Below are positions 35,081-45,738 of a stretch of 64,000 nt of DNA, piece after piece. Below the pieces are notes generated by a model, which saw only the letters and a program-made list of their open reading frames with translations, did no database searches and had not been told where the DNA came from. Position numbers and translations under genes: made by a program. This DNA is from Afipia felis ATCC 53690. GTDB taxonomy: Bacteria; Pseudomonadota; Alphaproteobacteria; Rhizobiales; Xanthobacteraceae. Where the stretch lies: NCBI RefSeq assembly GCF_000314735.2, contig NZ_KB375270.1, forward strand, positions 1,054,001-1,118,000, given 5' to 3'. Each line of letters opens with the position of its first letter. Positions within the stretch are counted from its first letter, which is position 1.

Positions 35081-36940
35081 ATGCTTTCCATCTACGACAT
35101 CTCGATCCGCATCGCCGGACGTGTGCTCATTGAAGACAGTACGGTGCAGATCGTGCCGGGCGCGCGCGTCGGCTTCGTCGGCCGCAACGGCGTCGGCAAA
35201 TCCACCCTGTTCCGCGCAATTCGCGGCGACCTCGCGCTGGAAAGCGGGTCGATTTCGATCCCGCCGCGCTGGCGGATCGGCAGCCTCGCGCAGGAAGCGC
35301 CCGACGGCCCCGAAAGCCTGATCAACGTGGTGTTGAAAGCTGACGTCGAACGCCACGCCTTGTTGGAGGAAGCCGAGACCGCGCTGGATCCGGCACGCAT
35401 CGCCGACATCCAGACCCGCCTCGTCGATATCGACGCCCATTCCGCGCCCGCCCGTGCGGCGGCGATCCTGAGCGGCCTCGGCTTTTCCGCAGCCGATCAG
35501 CTGCGCCCCTGTCAGGAATTTTCCGGCGGTTGGCGGATGCGCGTTGCGCTCGCGGCCACGCTGTTCGCCGCGCCCGACCTGCTGCTGCTCGACGAGCCGA
35601 CCAACTATCTCGATCTCGAAGGCACGCTCTGGCTCGAGGATCATCTCGCGCACTATCCGCGCACGGTCATCGTCATCAGCCACGACCGCGATCTGCTCGA
35701 CACCTCCGTCGATCAGATCCTGCATCTCGATCACGGCAGGCTCACGCTCTACAAAGGCAGCTATTCATCGTTCGAGGAGCAACGCGCCACGCGCGAGATG
35801 CTCGACGCCAAGCACGCCAAGCGGCAGGCCGACGAACGCAAGCGCCTGCAGGATTTCGTCGACCGCTTCAAGGCGAAGGCCTCGAAAGCGAAACAGGCGC
35901 AGTCGCGCGTCAAGATGCTGGAGCGGATGAAGCCTGTCACTGCGCTGGTGACGCAGGATGTGCGCGAGATCAAGTTTCCCGAACCGGAGAAGCTGTTGTC
36001 GCCGCCGATCATCGCGGTCGACGATGTCAGCGTCGGCTACGAGCCCAGCAAGCCGGTCCTGCGGCGCGTCACGTTACGCATCGACAATGACGACCGTATT
36101 GCCCTGCTCGGCGCCAACGGCAACGGCAAATCCACGCTGGTGAAACTGCTCGCGGGCAAGCTGCCGCCGTTCTCTGGCGAGATCGTCAGCGCCGCCAATC
36201 TCTCGGTCGGCTATTTTGCCCAGCACCAGACCGATGAACTTGATCTCGAAGGCTCGCCCTACGACCATCTGCGGCGGCTAATGCCGGATGCGACGGAGAC
36301 GAAGGTGCGCGCCCGCGTCGGCGCGATCGGCTTTTCCGGCAAGGCCGGCGACACCACGGTGAGGAACCTCTCCGGTGGAGAGAAGGCGCGCCTGCTGCTC
36401 GGACTTGCGACCTTCGCCGCGCCGAACATGATCATCCTCGACGAGCCGACCAACCATCTCGACATCGACAGCCGCGCGGCGCTCGCGGAGGCAATCAACG
36501 AATTTCCCGGTGCGATCATCATGGTCTCCCATGATCGGTATCTGATCGAGGCCTGCGCCGATCAATTGTGGGTGGTCGCGGACCGCACCGTGAAACCCTA
36601 TGACGGCGATCTCGACGAATATCGCCGTTCCGTCCTCAGCGCGCGCGACACCAGCGCTCCGGCGCAGCCCCGCATCTCCCGCGAGACCGAGAAGCCGGCA
36701 CGGAACAGAGTGGAAAAGAATTCCCTGAGACAGAAAATCGCGGGCGCGGAAGCCGAAATCGAACGCATCGGCGGCATCATCGCCAAGATCGACGCGGCGC
36801 TCGCGTTGCCCGACATCTTCCAGCGCGATCCGAAACAGGCCACTCAACTCACCAAGGCGCGCGCGGCTGCCGAAGCCGCGCTCCAGAAAGCCGAGGAAGA
36901 ATGGCTCGAGGCCAGCGCTTCCTTTGAAAGCGCTGACTGA
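35081..36940 (+). CDS. ABC-F family ATPase (Uup-like)
   Basis: A 619-residue soluble protein with two ABC domains and no membrane part. Domain 1 has GRNGVGKST, FSGGWRMR and LLLDEPTNYLDL. Domain 2 has GANGNGKST, LSGGEKARL and ILDEPTNHLDI. The linker between them is charged and helical. The C-terminal ~80 residues form a coiled coil rich in Glu, Ala and Lys, as in Uup. ABC-F proteins act on ribosomes or nucleic acid; some give antibiotic resistance. The exact subfamily is not resolved. It converges on a lipoprotein gene with a 12-base gap. Confidence 0.92.
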   Translation: MLSIYDISIRIAGRVLIEDSTVQIVPGARVGFVGRNGVGKSTLFRAIRGDLALESGSISIPPRWRIGSLAQEAPDGPESLINVVLKADVERHALLEEAETALDPARIADIQTRLVDIDAHSAPARAAAILSGLGFSAADQLRPCQEFSGGWRMRVALAATLFAAPDLLLLDEPTNYLDLEGTLWLEDHLAHYPRTVIVISHDRDLLDTSVDQILHLDHGRLTLYKGSYSSFEEQRATREMLDAKHAKRQADERKRLQDFVDRFKAKASKAKQAQSRVKMLERMKPVTALVTQDVREIKFPEPEKLLSPPIIAVDDVSVGYEPSKPVLRRVTLRIDNDDRIALLGANGNGKSTLVKLLAGKLPPFSGEIVSAANLSVGYFAQHQTDELDLEGSPYDHLRRLMPDATETKVRARVGAIGFSGKAGDTTVRNLSGGEKARLLLGLATFAAPNMIILDEPTNHLDIDSRAALAEAINEFPGAIIMVSHDRYLIEACADQLWVVADRTVKPYDGDLDEYRRSVLSARDTSAPAQPRISRETEKPARNRVEKNSLRQKIAGAEAEIERIGGIIAKIDAALALPDIFQRDPKQATQLTKARAAAEAALQKAEEEWLEASASFESAD

Positions 36941-36952
36941 TTCACGCGCACA

Positions 36953-37555
36953 TCAGTGCTTGCGTTTGGAATGCTTGGCCGGTTTTTTCGATGGTGGCGG
37001 GGCCTGAACGGCGTCGATGGCCGTGAGGCGGCCCGAGGTGAACGTGTAAATTCCGGGCCGCGGACCTTGCGTATAGGTCAGCACCGTCTGACGCTCGCCA
37101 CGCTCGTTCGTCGCGATGTTGACGTTGTTCGGTGTGCCAGCGGCACGGGCCACGTCGCATTCGGTATGGCCGAGCGCAACCGTACCGACGGGCTGCTGCG
37201 GCGGAGCAGATGCATCAGGCGGCGCGCCAGCCTGCTGCGCGTTAGCGTCAGCTGGAAGACCAGCCGGCGCCATGCCAGGGCATGCACCTTCCGCGGTGAT
37301 GAGGTCATCCGGAGAAACCGGCTTGTCGGTATGCAACGGTGGCGTCTCAAGCGACAGCGATTTGGTGCCGAAGATTCGGCCGGGCCGCTGAAACCATTCC
37401 TGGTCTTTAAGTGAGTAGTCACTCAGCGTTCCACCACAACCGCTCATCATCGGCGCGATGATGAGTGCAGCCAGCGCTGCTTTCATCACGGATCGAGACA
37501 CAGAACTCTTCAATTCAATCAATCGCAAAACTGGAACCCCCGCGTTCCGTTTCAT
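36953..37555 (-). CDS. Putative lipoprotein of unknown function
   Basis: 200 residues from ATG 37555, or 177 from ATG 37486, which would begin the signal MKAALAALIIAPMMSGCGG directly. Neither has a good ribosome site. The MSGC lipobox predicts lipidation. The mature protein has a Pro/Ala/Gln-rich middle and then a compact domain, GHTECDVARAAGTPNNVNIATN...VLTYTQGPRPGIYTFTSGRL, resembling small SmpA/OmlA-like outer-membrane assembly lipoproteins in pattern. That resemblance is weak and I would not assign BamE. It ends in a Lys-rich tail. Confidence 0.75.
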   Translation of the reverse strand: MKRNAGVPVLRLIELKSSVSRSVMKAALAALIIAPMMSGCGGTLSDYSLKDQEWFQRPGRIFGTKSLSLETPPLHTDKPVSPDDLITAEGACPGMAPAGLPADANAQQAGAPPDASAPPQQPVGTVALGHTECDVARAAGTPNNVNIATNERGERQTVLTYTQGPRPGIYTFTSGRLTAIDAVQAPPPSKKPAKHSKRKH

Positions 37556-37674
37556 TTCGATGACAGCAGATCATCTGTGACGGCAAACACCCGTCCCCTC
37601 GGGCGCTTGCATCATCACTTTGCGGCACGATGGTGGCTAACCGCAAGCATCAAAAAGGAAAGATCGCTCTATCC

Positions 37675-38142
37675 TTAACCGCCGCCGCGTAAATCCTTGC
37701 GCTGCCAGCGGCCTCGCTCGTCTGCCTGCCAGTAGGTCTGTTCGAATCCCCTCGCCTTGCAATCCATCCACGCCGTGCGCGCCGCAGCAAGCGCTTCATC
37801 GTCATCGCCGTTGAAGATGAGAACGATGCGCTGATACGCGGAACAGTCCGCAGGCACCGATGCGCCATCGACGAGAAAGCAAACCGATGCGCCGTTGGGA
37901 TTGGCGTCGTTCACCGTCAGCACCACCGGCTGGTTGCCGGCATCCGCTTCGCGCCATGTAGCGTGCGGCAGGAACGAATCGTCGCGGTACGTCCACAGAT
38001 GCGAGTCGAGCATTTCGGCGCGCTCTTCGGAGCCTGCCTGCACGACGACGCGCCAGCCGCGCTCGAGCGATTTCTCGAGCAGCGGCGGAAGCACGTTTTC
38101 CAGCCTCATATCCTGCAGGTGATAGAACAGGACTTCCGTCAT
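37675..38142 (-). CDS. holC: DNA polymerase III chi subunit
   Basis: A 155-residue protein from ATG 38142 (MTEVLFYHLQDM). It has the HolC pattern: LENVLPPLLEKSLERGWRVVVQ, the 'DSHLWTYRDDSFLPHA' segment, PVVLT and a C-terminal ARGFEQTYWQAD. Chi links the clamp loader to single-strand-binding protein. It lies 32 bases after pepA, the same pairing as in E. coli and many alphaproteobacteria. The upstream extension to 38307 overlaps pepA and is rejected. Confidence 0.93.
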   Translation of the reverse strand: MTEVLFYHLQDMRLENVLPPLLEKSLERGWRVVVQAGSEERAEMLDSHLWTYRDDSFLPHATWREADAGNQPVVLTVNDANPNGASVCFLVDGASVPADCSAYQRIVLIFNGDDDEALAAARTAWMDCKARGFEQTYWQADERGRWQRKDLRGGG

Positions 38143-38174
38143 CGTCACCGGACTCCGGCGCTGGATCGCAAACG

Positions 38175-39677
38175 TTAGCGCTTGGCCTCGTAATGTTCGG
38201 CGACGAGGTGATCGAGCAGCCGCACACCATAACCCGAGCCCCAGCTCGTGTTGATGTCGCTCGACGGCGCGCCCATGCCGGTGCCCGCGATATCGAGATG
38301 CGCCCACGGCACATCATCGACAAACCGCTGCAGCAGTTGGGCCGCGGTGATCGAGCCGCCCCAGCGTCCGGCCGCGTTCTTCATGTCGGCGAACTTGGAA
38401 TCGATCTGCTTGTCGTATTCGGGACCGAGCGGCATGCGCCAGACGCGCTCGCCGGTGGCATCGCCGGATTTCGACAGGCGCTCCGACAACTGATCGTTGT
38501 TGGAGAACAGGCCCGCATATTCGGTGCCGAGCGCAACCATGATCGCACCGGTCAGCGTCGCGAGATCGACCATGAACTTCGGCTTGTACTTCTGCGCGAC
38601 GTACCAGAGCACGTCGGCGAGCACGAGGCGGCCTTCCGCGTCAGTGTTGATGATCTCGATGGTCTGCCCCGACATTGTCTTGACGATGTCGCCAGGGCGC
38701 TGCGCGTTGCCGTCCGGCATGTTCTCGACAAGACCGATCGCGCCGACGACATTGACCTTCGCCTTGCGCGCGGCGAGCGCATGCATCAGGCCGACCACGC
38801 AGGCCGCGCCCGCCATGTCACCCTTCATGTCTTCCATGCTGCCGGCCGGCTTTATCGAGATGCCGCCAGTATCGAAGCACACGCCCTTACCCACGAACGC
38901 GACGGGCTTGTCGGATTTATTGGCCGCGCCGTTCCAGCGCATCACCACCATGCGACCTTCATGGTACGAGCCCTGCGAGACGCCGAGCAGCGCCCCCATG
39001 CCGAGCTTGGTCATCGCCTTGACGTCAAGAATATCGACCTGAACACCGAGCTTGCGCAACTGCGCGGCGCGGCGCGCGAATTCGGCGGGAAACAGCACGT
39101 TCGGCGGCTCGTTGACGAGTTCGCGCGCGAGCAGAACGCCGTCGACGATGTTGGCGTCGCGCGTAAACGCCTTGCGCGCAGCCGCAACGTCCGCGACCGC
39201 AACAGATACCTGTGCGGCGAGCGCCTTGTCCTTGTCCTTTGTCTTGGTCTTGTAGCGATCGAATTTGTAGCCGCGCAGACGTGCGCCCGCAGCAATGCTC
39301 GCAGCCTGATGCGGCTTCATCGGACCGCCCGGCAGTTCGGCAACAATCATGACCGCGGTCACGCTCGATCCGAGCTTGCCGGTCACAGCGCCGCCGAGCT
39401 TGATGAAGTCCTCTTCCTTCACCGAACCGGCCTTGCCGGTACCGGAGACGATCAAGCGCGCGGCCTTCAGGCCCTGCGGCGCGAGGATGTCGAGCGCCGA
39501 GCCGCTTTTGCCCTTGAAATCGGACGCCGCCGCGGCGCGCTTGATGGTCTCCTCCGCGCCCGCAAGCAATTTGCGGCTCGCCGGACCGAACTTCATCGAT
39601 TCATCGGTGAATACGACGAGGACGCCCTTCGGCGCGGTAGAAAACGGGACAAAGCCGACCTTGACGGCGTCGGTCAT
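38175..39677 (-). CDS. pepA: Leucyl aminopeptidase
   Basis: A 500-residue M17 metallo-aminopeptidase from ATG 39677, which has GGAGG six bases upstream. The signature [12 protein letters not shown] binds the two metal ions, and [17 protein letters not shown] lies in the catalytic core. It releases N-terminal residues from peptides in the cytoplasm. First gene of the pepA-holC pair. It is divergent from the LPS operon across a 458-base gap in which lptF would be expected. Confidence 0.96.
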   Translation of the reverse strand: MTDAVKVGFVPFSTAPKGVLVVFTDESMKFGPASRKLLAGAEETIKRAAAASDFKGKSGSALDILAPQGLKAARLIVSGTGKAGSVKEEDFIKLGGAVTGKLGSSVTAVMIVAELPGGPMKPHQAASIAAGARLRGYKFDRYKTKTKDKDKALAAQVSVAVADVAAARKAFTRDANIVDGVLLARELVNEPPNVLFPAEFARRAAQLRKLGVQVDILDVKAMTKLGMGALLGVSQGSYHEGRMVVMRWNGAANKSDKPVAFVGKGVCFDTGGISIKPAGSMEDMKGDMAGAACVVGLMHALAARKAKVNVVGAIGLVENMPDGNAQRPGDIVKTMSGQTIEIINTDAEGRLVLADVLWYVAQKYKPKFMVDLATLTGAIMVALGTEYAGLFSNNDQLSERLSKSGDATGERVWRMPLGPEYDKQIDSKFADMKNAAGRWGGSITAAQLLQRFVDDVPWAHLDIAGTGMGAPSSDINTSWGSGYGVRLLDHLVAEHYEAKR

Positions 39678-40135
39678 GGGGAATCCTCCAAACTTGAACG
39701 TGCGGCTGGATGCTGCGGCGGGAGCGCTCACTATATGCGCCTCCGCCCCGGCCCTGCAAAGTGCCGGGCGAGAGCCGCTTCATCACGATTGCGGACGCAG
39801 ATACCCCGAATCGTGACGCGAAAGTCACGCAAACAGGTTTTGTTAACCACTCTGCCTGCGCTGCCTTAGGTCAGCCATTTTATCGGCAGATCAACAGGAT
39901 AGTTGAGTTATAATAAACTTCGAACGATACCGGCCCGAGGGGGATTTCGGCCTCACGGCCAGATCCGGACCGGCATCGTGCGGAGACACTGGGGATACTG
40001 CTGTTCGATGGCGTCGATTGTTATCGCCTGCGCAGGGCCGGCCACCACGCCGGACCCGGCCTTTGGTCGTCGCGCAATCCTCGCGCGACAGGCCTGCGTG
40101 CTGACGCAGCGCTGCGCAAATGAGCGATCAGCCAC
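39678..40135. other. 458-bp pepA-lptG spacer, no lptF
   Basis: This divergent gap has no gene I can support. A frame without a start (39917-40123) and an ORF at 39903-40142 lack LptF features. It contains TATAAT at 39909-39914 with no good -35 partner. A hairpin cgtgac-gcgaaa-gtcacg lies at 39812-39829, and an outer cacgatt/aatcgtg pair at 39784-39815. In related genomes lptF (about 1.1 kb) normally occupies this place. Confidence 0.6.
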
Positions 40136-41218
40136 ATGCTGACCACCACCCTCGCCCGCTATTTCGCCAAGCGTTTCATCATCGCCTCGCTCGCGGTGTT
40201 CCTCGGCATTTTCCTGCTGCTGGTTCTGGTCGACTACATCGAAATGGTGCGCCGGACCTCAAGCATCGCGACCGCGTCCGCCTTTATGGTCGCGGAAACT
40301 TCGCTGTTTCGCGTGCCGCAATTGCTGGAGCGGCTGATGCCGTTCTGCATTCTGATCGGCGCGATGTCCTGCTATCTCGCGCTATCGCGAAGCCTCGAAC
40401 TGGTGGTGGCACGCGCCGCCGGGATTTCGGCGTGGCAGTTCATTACCCCTGCCCTGGTCGCCGCCCTCGTGATGGGCGTGCTGGCGACAGTTGTTTACAA
40501 TCCGATTTCGGCCGCGATGCAGGAACGCAGCAAGGAGATGGAGGCGCAGCTCTTCTCCAACGGCGGCGTTCAGGACGTCGCTCAGTCCTGGGTCAATCAG
40601 GTCACCTCGGAAGGCCAGTCCATCATCAGCGCGGCGCTGAGCCAGAATCAGGGCACCCGTCTGTCGGGCGTGACGGTCTTCCGCTTCAACCCGGACGGCA
40701 GCTTCCGGGACCGAATCGAAGCCCGTGAAGCCAATCTTGAGCCCGGTGAATGGCGGCTTGGCGGTGCTCGAATCTATTCCATGACGGCCGCGCCGGCGTC
40801 TCAGGAGAATCTTCCGCTGAAGACCAATCTGACGCCCGCCCAGGTGCGGAACAGTTTCGCCACCCCCGAAACTGTGTCATTTTGGCAACTTCCCGAGTAC
40901 ATCCGGTCTTCGGCAAGCTCCGGTCTGGCCACAGCGGGTTACCGCTTGCAGTACCAGAAGCTGCTCGCAAGGCCGTTTTTGCTGGCCTCGATGGTGCTCG
41001 TCGCGGCCGCTGTCAGCCTGCGGTTCTTCCGCTTCGGCGGCGTGCAAAAGATGGTTTTAAGTGGCGTGGCAGCGGGCTTTCTGCTCTATGTCCTGTCGAA
41101 AGTAACCGAGGATTTAAGCAAGGCCGAGTTGATGCATCCGCTCGCTGCCGCATGGCTCCCTGTCTGTGTGGGCGGCCTGACCGGCTTTTTGGCCTTGCTG
41201 CATCAGGAGGACGGGTAG
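40136..41218 (+). CDS. lptG: LPS export ABC transporter permease LptG
   Basis: A 360-residue member of the YjgP/YjgQ family. Three helices at the N-terminus, a periplasmic beta-jellyroll region in the middle, then three helices. The N-terminal LARYFAKRF...LVDYIEMVRR and LELVVARAAGISAWQF match LptG rather than LptF of rhizobia. With LptF and the LptB ATPase it extracts LPS from the inner membrane. The stop overlaps the GTG of lptD by one base. The ribosome site is weak. The partner lptF is not upstream, where it usually sits, and not elsewhere in this window. Confidence 0.9.
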   Translation: MLTTTLARYFAKRFIIASLAVFLGIFLLLVLVDYIEMVRRTSSIATASAFMVAETSLFRVPQLLERLMPFCILIGAMSCYLALSRSLELVVARAAGISAWQFITPALVAALVMGVLATVVYNPISAAMQERSKEMEAQLFSNGGVQDVAQSWVNQVTSEGQSIISAALSQNQGTRLSGVTVFRFNPDGSFRDRIEAREANLEPGEWRLGGARIYSMTAAPASQENLPLKTNLTPAQVRNSFATPETVSFWQLPEYIRSSASSGLATAGYRLQYQKLLARPFLLASMVLVAAAVSLRFFRFGGVQKMVLSGVAAGFLLYVLSKVTEDLSKAELMHPLAAAWLPVCVGGLTGFLALLHQEDG

Positions 41219-43710
41219 TGGCTGGTTTTGCCGCCCTCCATCGACGGACGCCTGAGTTCAGGCGGCGCATGAGGCTGCGCCGCTATCGCTTCGCTATGTC
41301 CGCCGTTCTGATGCTCGGCGCGGGCTCGCTTGCCCTGCCCGGTTCCGCCACGGCCGCCACCAACAATTTCGTCTACAACAAGCGTCCCCCGGTGCCGAAA
41401 CCGCCGAAGGACAAGAATGCCAATAACGGGCAGATGCTCGTGAAGGCGCTCGAGATCAATTACGACTACAACAACAACCGCGTCGCCGCCGTCGGCAACG
41501 TGCAGATCTACTACAACGGCTCGACCCTCGAGGCCGACAAGGTCATCTACGATCAGAAGACCAAACGCCTTCACGCCGAAGGCAACGTCCGTCTCACCGA
41601 GGCCGACGGCAAGGTGGTGAACGCCAACCTGCTCGACCTTTCCGACGACTATCGCGACGGCTTCGTCGATTCGCTGCGTCTCAATACGCCGGACGAAACG
41701 CGCATGTCGGCGGCGCGCGCTGACCGCAGCAACGGCGATATCACCATCTTCCAGAGTGGCACCTATACCGCCTGCGCCGCCTGCCGCGATCATCCCGAAC
41801 GTCCACCGCTATGGCAGGTGAAGGCCGCGCGCATCATCCACAACAAGACCGAGCAGATGCTCTACTTCGAAGATGCGAAGGTGGAGTTCTTCGGTCAGCC
41901 GCTCGCCTATCTGCCGTATTTCTCGACGCCCGACCCGACCGTGAAGCGCAAAACCGGCTTCCTGATGCCGTGGGCAGGCTACAACTCGTTCACCGGCTAC
42001 GGCGCCGAGATTCCGTTCTACTGGGCGATCGCGCCGAACTACGACATGACCATTTCGCCACGCATCATGTCGCGGCAGGGCGTGCTCGGTCAGATCGATT
42101 TCCGCCAGCGTCTCGTCAACGGTGCGTATGAAATCCGCGCCTATGGCATCCATCAGCAAGATCCGGACGCCTATGCCGGGCAGGTTGGCGACCGCAACTG
42201 GCGCGCTGGCCTCGATTCGAACGGTCAGTTCGCGCTGAACGACAAATGGGTCGCGGGCTGGACCGCGGTGATGGCGACCGACAATCGCTTCTTCAGCGAT
42301 TACAAGCTCGGCCCCTACAAGAACCCGCTGGGCTCGTTCCTGCTGACGCCGACCGAAGGCGTCTCGCAGGTGTACCTCACCGGCGTCGGCAACCGCAGCT
42401 ACTTCGATATCCGCTCGCTCTATTATTACGGCTTCAACGCAGCCGACGTGCAGAAGCAGATTCCGATCGTCGCGCCGGTCATCGACTACAACAACGTCCT
42501 GAACCAGAACGTGCTGGGCGGCGAATTCAGCTACAAGGGCAATTTCGTCAACCTAACGCGCGGTCAGGCGAACTTTGATGCGATCTCTGCGACTTCGCAG
42601 GCTGTCGGCAATACAACCTGCCTCAGCGCCGATCCGTCTGCAAAAACGCCTGCGAACTGTCTGCTGCGCGGCGTACCTGGCGACTACACCCGCTTGTCGG
42701 GTGAGGCACAGTGGCGTCGGTCCTTTACCGACTCGTGGGGTCAGATTTTCACGCCGTTCGTGTCGCTGCGCGGCGATTTGATCCACGCCAATGTGGCCAA
42801 CGATCCCACAAACAGCGTTGGAAACTTCATCACTCCGGGCGATCATCAAGAAGCCCGCCTGATGCCGGCGATCGGCCTCGAATATCGCTACCCGTTCATC
42901 AACGTGCAGCCGTGGGGTACCACGACGATCGAACCGATCGCGCAGGTCATCCTCCGCCCGAACGAGCAGAAGGCTGGTCAGCTGCCGAACGAAGACGCAC
43001 AGAGCCTGACTTTCGACGACACCAATCTGTTCAGCGTCAACAAATTCTCCGGCTGGGACCGCGTCGAAGGCGGCGGCCGTGCCAACGTCGGCGTACAGGC
43101 GACGACGCAGTTCGACCGCGGCGGCACCATCAACGTGTTGTTCGGCCAGTCCTACCAGCTCTACGGCCTGAATTCGTACGCGGTACAGAGCCTGACGAAC
43201 ACCGGCCTCGATTCCGGCCTCGACAAAGCTGCCTCGGACTACGTCGGCCGTGTCGCCTACGCGCCCAACAAGATCTTCAGCCTGACGACACGCTTCCGGC
43301 TCGACGAAGCGACCATGGACGTGAAGCGGTTCGAAGCCGAGGGACGCGCCAATTTCGATCGCTGGTCGGTGAGCCTGCTGTACGGCAAGTACGCGGCGCA
43401 GCCCGAACTCGGCTTCCTGACCGAGCGTCAGGGCTTGCTCGGCACCGGCTCATTCAAGCTCGCCGCCAACTGGCAGGTCTCGGGCGGACTGCGCTACGAC
43501 ATCGCCAACGACAAGGTGAACCAGTACATCGTCGGCGCCGGATACGTGGACGATTGCTTCCTGCTCGCCGTCAATTACGTGACCGACTACAATTACACCA
43601 CGATCGGCAGCCTCACCCCTGTTACCGATCACCGGGTCATGTTCCAGCTCAGCCTGCGCACCATCGGCGGAACTTCGATTTCGCAGAATGTCTCCTCGTA
43701 CACCCAGTGA
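41218..43710 (+). CDS. lptD: LPS-assembly outer-membrane protein LptD
   Basis: An 830-residue protein from GTG 41218, whose G is the last base of the lptG TAG; CAGGAGGA precedes it. Alternative ATGs at 41269 or 41296 also precede the signal peptide, which ends TATA near residue 47. An OstA/LptA-like jellyroll (VKALEINYDYNNNRVAAVGNV, about 75-200) is followed by a large 26-strand-type barrel. With LptE it inserts LPS in the outer leaflet. A CAAC pair lies in the N-terminal part. Part of the operon lptG-lptD-surA-pdxA-rsmA. Confidence 0.95.
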   Translation: MAGFAALHRRTPEFRRRMRLRRYRFAMSAVLMLGAGSLALPGSATAATNNFVYNKRPPVPKPPKDKNANNGQMLVKALEINYDYNNNRVAAVGNVQIYYNGSTLEADKVIYDQKTKRLHAEGNVRLTEADGKVVNANLLDLSDDYRDGFVDSLRLNTPDETRMSAARADRSNGDITIFQSGTYTACAACRDHPERPPLWQVKAARIIHNKTEQMLYFEDAKVEFFGQPLAYLPYFSTPDPTVKRKTGFLMPWAGYNSFTGYGAEIPFYWAIAPNYDMTISPRIMSRQGVLGQIDFRQRLVNGAYEIRAYGIHQQDPDAYAGQVGDRNWRAGLDSNGQFALNDKWVAGWTAVMATDNRFFSDYKLGPYKNPLGSFLLTPTEGVSQVYLTGVGNRSYFDIRSLYYYGFNAADVQKQIPIVAPVIDYNNVLNQNVLGGEFSYKGNFVNLTRGQANFDAISATSQAVGNTTCLSADPSAKTPANCLLRGVPGDYTRLSGEAQWRRSFTDSWGQIFTPFVSLRGDLIHANVANDPTNSVGNFITPGDHQEARLMPAIGLEYRYPFINVQPWGTTTIEPIAQVILRPNEQKAGQLPNEDAQSLTFDDTNLFSVNKFSGWDRVEGGGRANVGVQATTQFDRGGTINVLFGQSYQLYGLNSYAVQSLTNTGLDSGLDKAASDYVGRVAYAPNKIFSLTTRFRLDEATMDVKRFEAEGRANFDRWSVSLLYGKYAAQPELGFLTERQGLLGTGSFKLAANWQVSGGLRYDIANDKVNQYIVGAGYVDDCFLLAVNYVTDYNYTTIGSLTPVTDHRVMFQLSLRTIGGTSISQNVSSYTQ

Positions 43711-43777
43711 CATAATTGTGGTCGATTGCACCTCTACGGTGCATTTTTCGACCCGTGGTGAAACCGACAGCAATGTG

Positions 43778-44722
43778 ATGATGAACGCGACATTCCTCTC
43801 TGTTTTTACCCGCCGCCTCGTTCTCCCGATCGTAACCTTGCTGACGCTTTTCGCGGCGATGCCCTCCGCACGCGCGCAGGCTGTGGTCGTGATGGTCAAT
43901 GGCGCACCAATCACGACCTACGATATCGAGCAGCGCTCCAAGCTCGTCGCCCTGACCACGCACAAGACGGCCCCCCGTCAGGAAGTCATCCAGCAGCTGA
44001 TCGATGATCGTCTCAAGATCATCGAAGCGAAGAAGTTCGGCATCAACCTGACCTCGTCGGACATCGATTCCTCTTTCGCCTCCATGGGGCAGCGGATGGG
44101 AATGTCCCCGGATCAACTGGCCAAGGTTCTCACTGCGCAGGGCGTGCGGCCCGAAACCATGAAGCTGCGCCTACAGGCCGACATGGCCTGGGGTGCGCTC
44201 GTGCGTGGCCGCTACAAGCAGAGCCTGATGGTCGGCGAGCGTGACGTGCGCGCGGCGGCCGGCGGTGATACCTCCCCGCAGGAAACCGAAAGCTACGAAT
44301 ATCATTTGCGCCCGGTCGTAATCTTCGTGCCGCGCGGATCGTCCCCAGCGGTCGTCGAGCAGCGCAAGAAGGAAGCCGAACTCATTCGCTCCCGCGTGCA
44401 GAGCTGTGCGGAAGCCTCCACCACATTCAAATCGCTGCGTCAGGCCACCATCCGCGACACCATCGTCAAGACCTCGGCTGACCTGCCTGCGAATTTGCGC
44501 CAGCTTCTCGACAAGACTCCCGTCGGCCAGATGACCCCGCCGGAAGTGACCCGTCAGGGCATCGAGATGGTTGCGTTGTGCGACCGCAAGGTGACCACGG
44601 CGGACACGCCTGCCAAGCGCGAAGCGCGTGACAAGCTATTCGCTCAGAAATATGAAGCGAAGTCGAAGTCCTATCTGGCCGACCTTCGCAAGGGTGCGAT
44701 GATCGAGTACAAGCAGAAATAA
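43778..44722 (+). CDS. SurA-type periplasmic chaperone
   Basis: A 314-residue protein from ATG 43778 (or 43781). A signal peptide ends SARAQ near residue 33. The N-terminal SurA domain ([22 protein letters not shown]...[19 protein letters not shown]) is clear. The C-terminal part should be a parvulin isomerase domain but lacks the standard 'ARHIL' entry and looks degenerate, as in other rhizobial members. Its place after lptD supports a barrel-folding role, including LptD itself. Confidence 0.85.
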   Translation: MMNATFLSVFTRRLVLPIVTLLTLFAAMPSARAQAVVVMVNGAPITTYDIEQRSKLVALTTHKTAPRQEVIQQLIDDRLKIIEAKKFGINLTSSDIDSSFASMGQRMGMSPDQLAKVLTAQGVRPETMKLRLQADMAWGALVRGRYKQSLMVGERDVRAAAGGDTSPQETESYEYHLRPVVIFVPRGSSPAVVEQRKKEAELIRSRVQSCAEASTTFKSLRQATIRDTIVKTSADLPANLRQLLDKTPVGQMTPPEVTRQGIEMVALCDRKVTTADTPAKREARDKLFAQKYEAKSKSYLADLRKGAMIEYKQK

Positions 44723-44727
44723 GGCAG

Positions 44728-45738
44728 ATGCATCACGCCCCGCTCGCTCTCACGATCGGTGAACCCTCCGGGATCGGGCCTGACATCACGATTGCCGCGT
44801 GGCTGAAGCGCAGCGCTGAAAATCTTCCTCCGTTCTATCTGATCGGCGATGCCGACCTGATCCGCCGCCGGGCCGCCTTGCTTGGGGAGCAGATCGAAAT
44901 TGCCGAAACATCGCCGCAGGACGCCGCCGGGATTTTCGCGCGAGCCCTGCCCGTCGCGCCAACCGGCCACACCGCGACCGGCACGCCGGGTAGGCCCGAC
45001 GCCACCAGCGCATGGGCTGCGATTGCCTCGATCGAACAGGCCGTCGCAGACGTGAAGGCGGGCGTCGCTTCCGCCGTCGTCACCAATCCCATTGCCAAGA
45101 GCGTCCTCTATGAGGCGGGCTTCAAGCATCCCGGCCACACCGAATTCCTGGCGGAGCTTGCCACGGCGCATGGCAAGACGCCCAAGCCCGTGATGATGAT
45201 CTGGTCAGAGACGCTCGCGGTCGTGCCCGTCACGATCCATCTGCCACTGCGCGAGGCGATTGCGGGCCTCACGACTGATTTGATTCTCGAAACCGCGCGT
45301 ATCGTCGCCGCTGACATGAAGTACCGGCTCGGACTGCACGCCCCCCGCCTCGCCATTGCCGGACTCAATCCGCACGCGGGCGAAGGCGGCTCGCTCGGCA
45401 AGGAAGACGACGCCATCGTCGCGCCTGCCGTCACGCAATTACAGCGCGAAGGCATCGACGCACGCGGCCCGCTGCCCGCCGACACCATGTTCCATGAAGC
45501 CGCGCGCAAGACCTACGACTGCGCGATCTGCATGTATCATGATCAGGCGCTGATCCCGGTGAAGACGTTGGCCTTCGACAGCGGCGTCAACGTCACGCTC
45601 GGGCTGCCGTTCATTCGCACCTCGCCGGACCACGGCACCGCGTTCGACATCGCGGGCAGCGGGCGCGCCAACCCGTCGAGCCTGATCGCCGCGCTGCGCC
45701 TCGCCGCCCGCATGGCGCGCACGAACGCCGCATCATGA
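44728..45738 (+). CDS. pdxA: 4-hydroxythreonine-4-phosphate dehydrogenase
   Basis: A 336-residue metal- and NAD-dependent enzyme of pyridoxal phosphate synthesis. Motifs are [15 protein letters not shown] at the N-terminus, the metal-binding His region [10 protein letters not shown], and [11 protein letters not shown] near the C-terminus. It starts 5 bases after surA and overlaps rsmA in an ATGA junction. Full length. Confidence 0.96.
   Translation: MHHAPLALTIGEPSGIGPDITIAAWLKRSAENLPPFYLIGDADLIRRRAALLGEQIEIAETSPQDAAGIFARALPVAPTGHTATGTPGRPDATSAWAAIASIEQAVADVKAGVASAVVTNPIAKSVLYEAGFKHPGHTEFLAELATAHGKTPKPVMMIWSETLAVVPVTIHLPLREAIAGLTTDLILETARIVAADMKYRLGLHAPRLAIAGLNPHAGEGGSLGKEDDAIVAPAVTQLQREGIDARGPLPADTMFHEAARKTYDCAICMYHDQALIPVKTLAFDSGVNVTLGLPFIRTSPDHGTAFDIAGSGRANPSSLIAALRLAARMARTNAAS

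Noticed and set aside
37735..37762. tRNA-like T-arm sequence (gttcgaatcc)
   Set aside because: It lies inside holC, and no acceptor, D or anticodon stem can be drawn around it.
38193..39869. A 558-residue open frame opposite pepA
   Set aside because: Arg/His/Asp-rich shadow with no motif; pepA is intact.
39903..40142. 79-residue ORF as an lptF remnant
   Set aside because: Its sequence (many Cys, Arg, Pro) shows none of the LptF helices or the N-terminal pattern expected.
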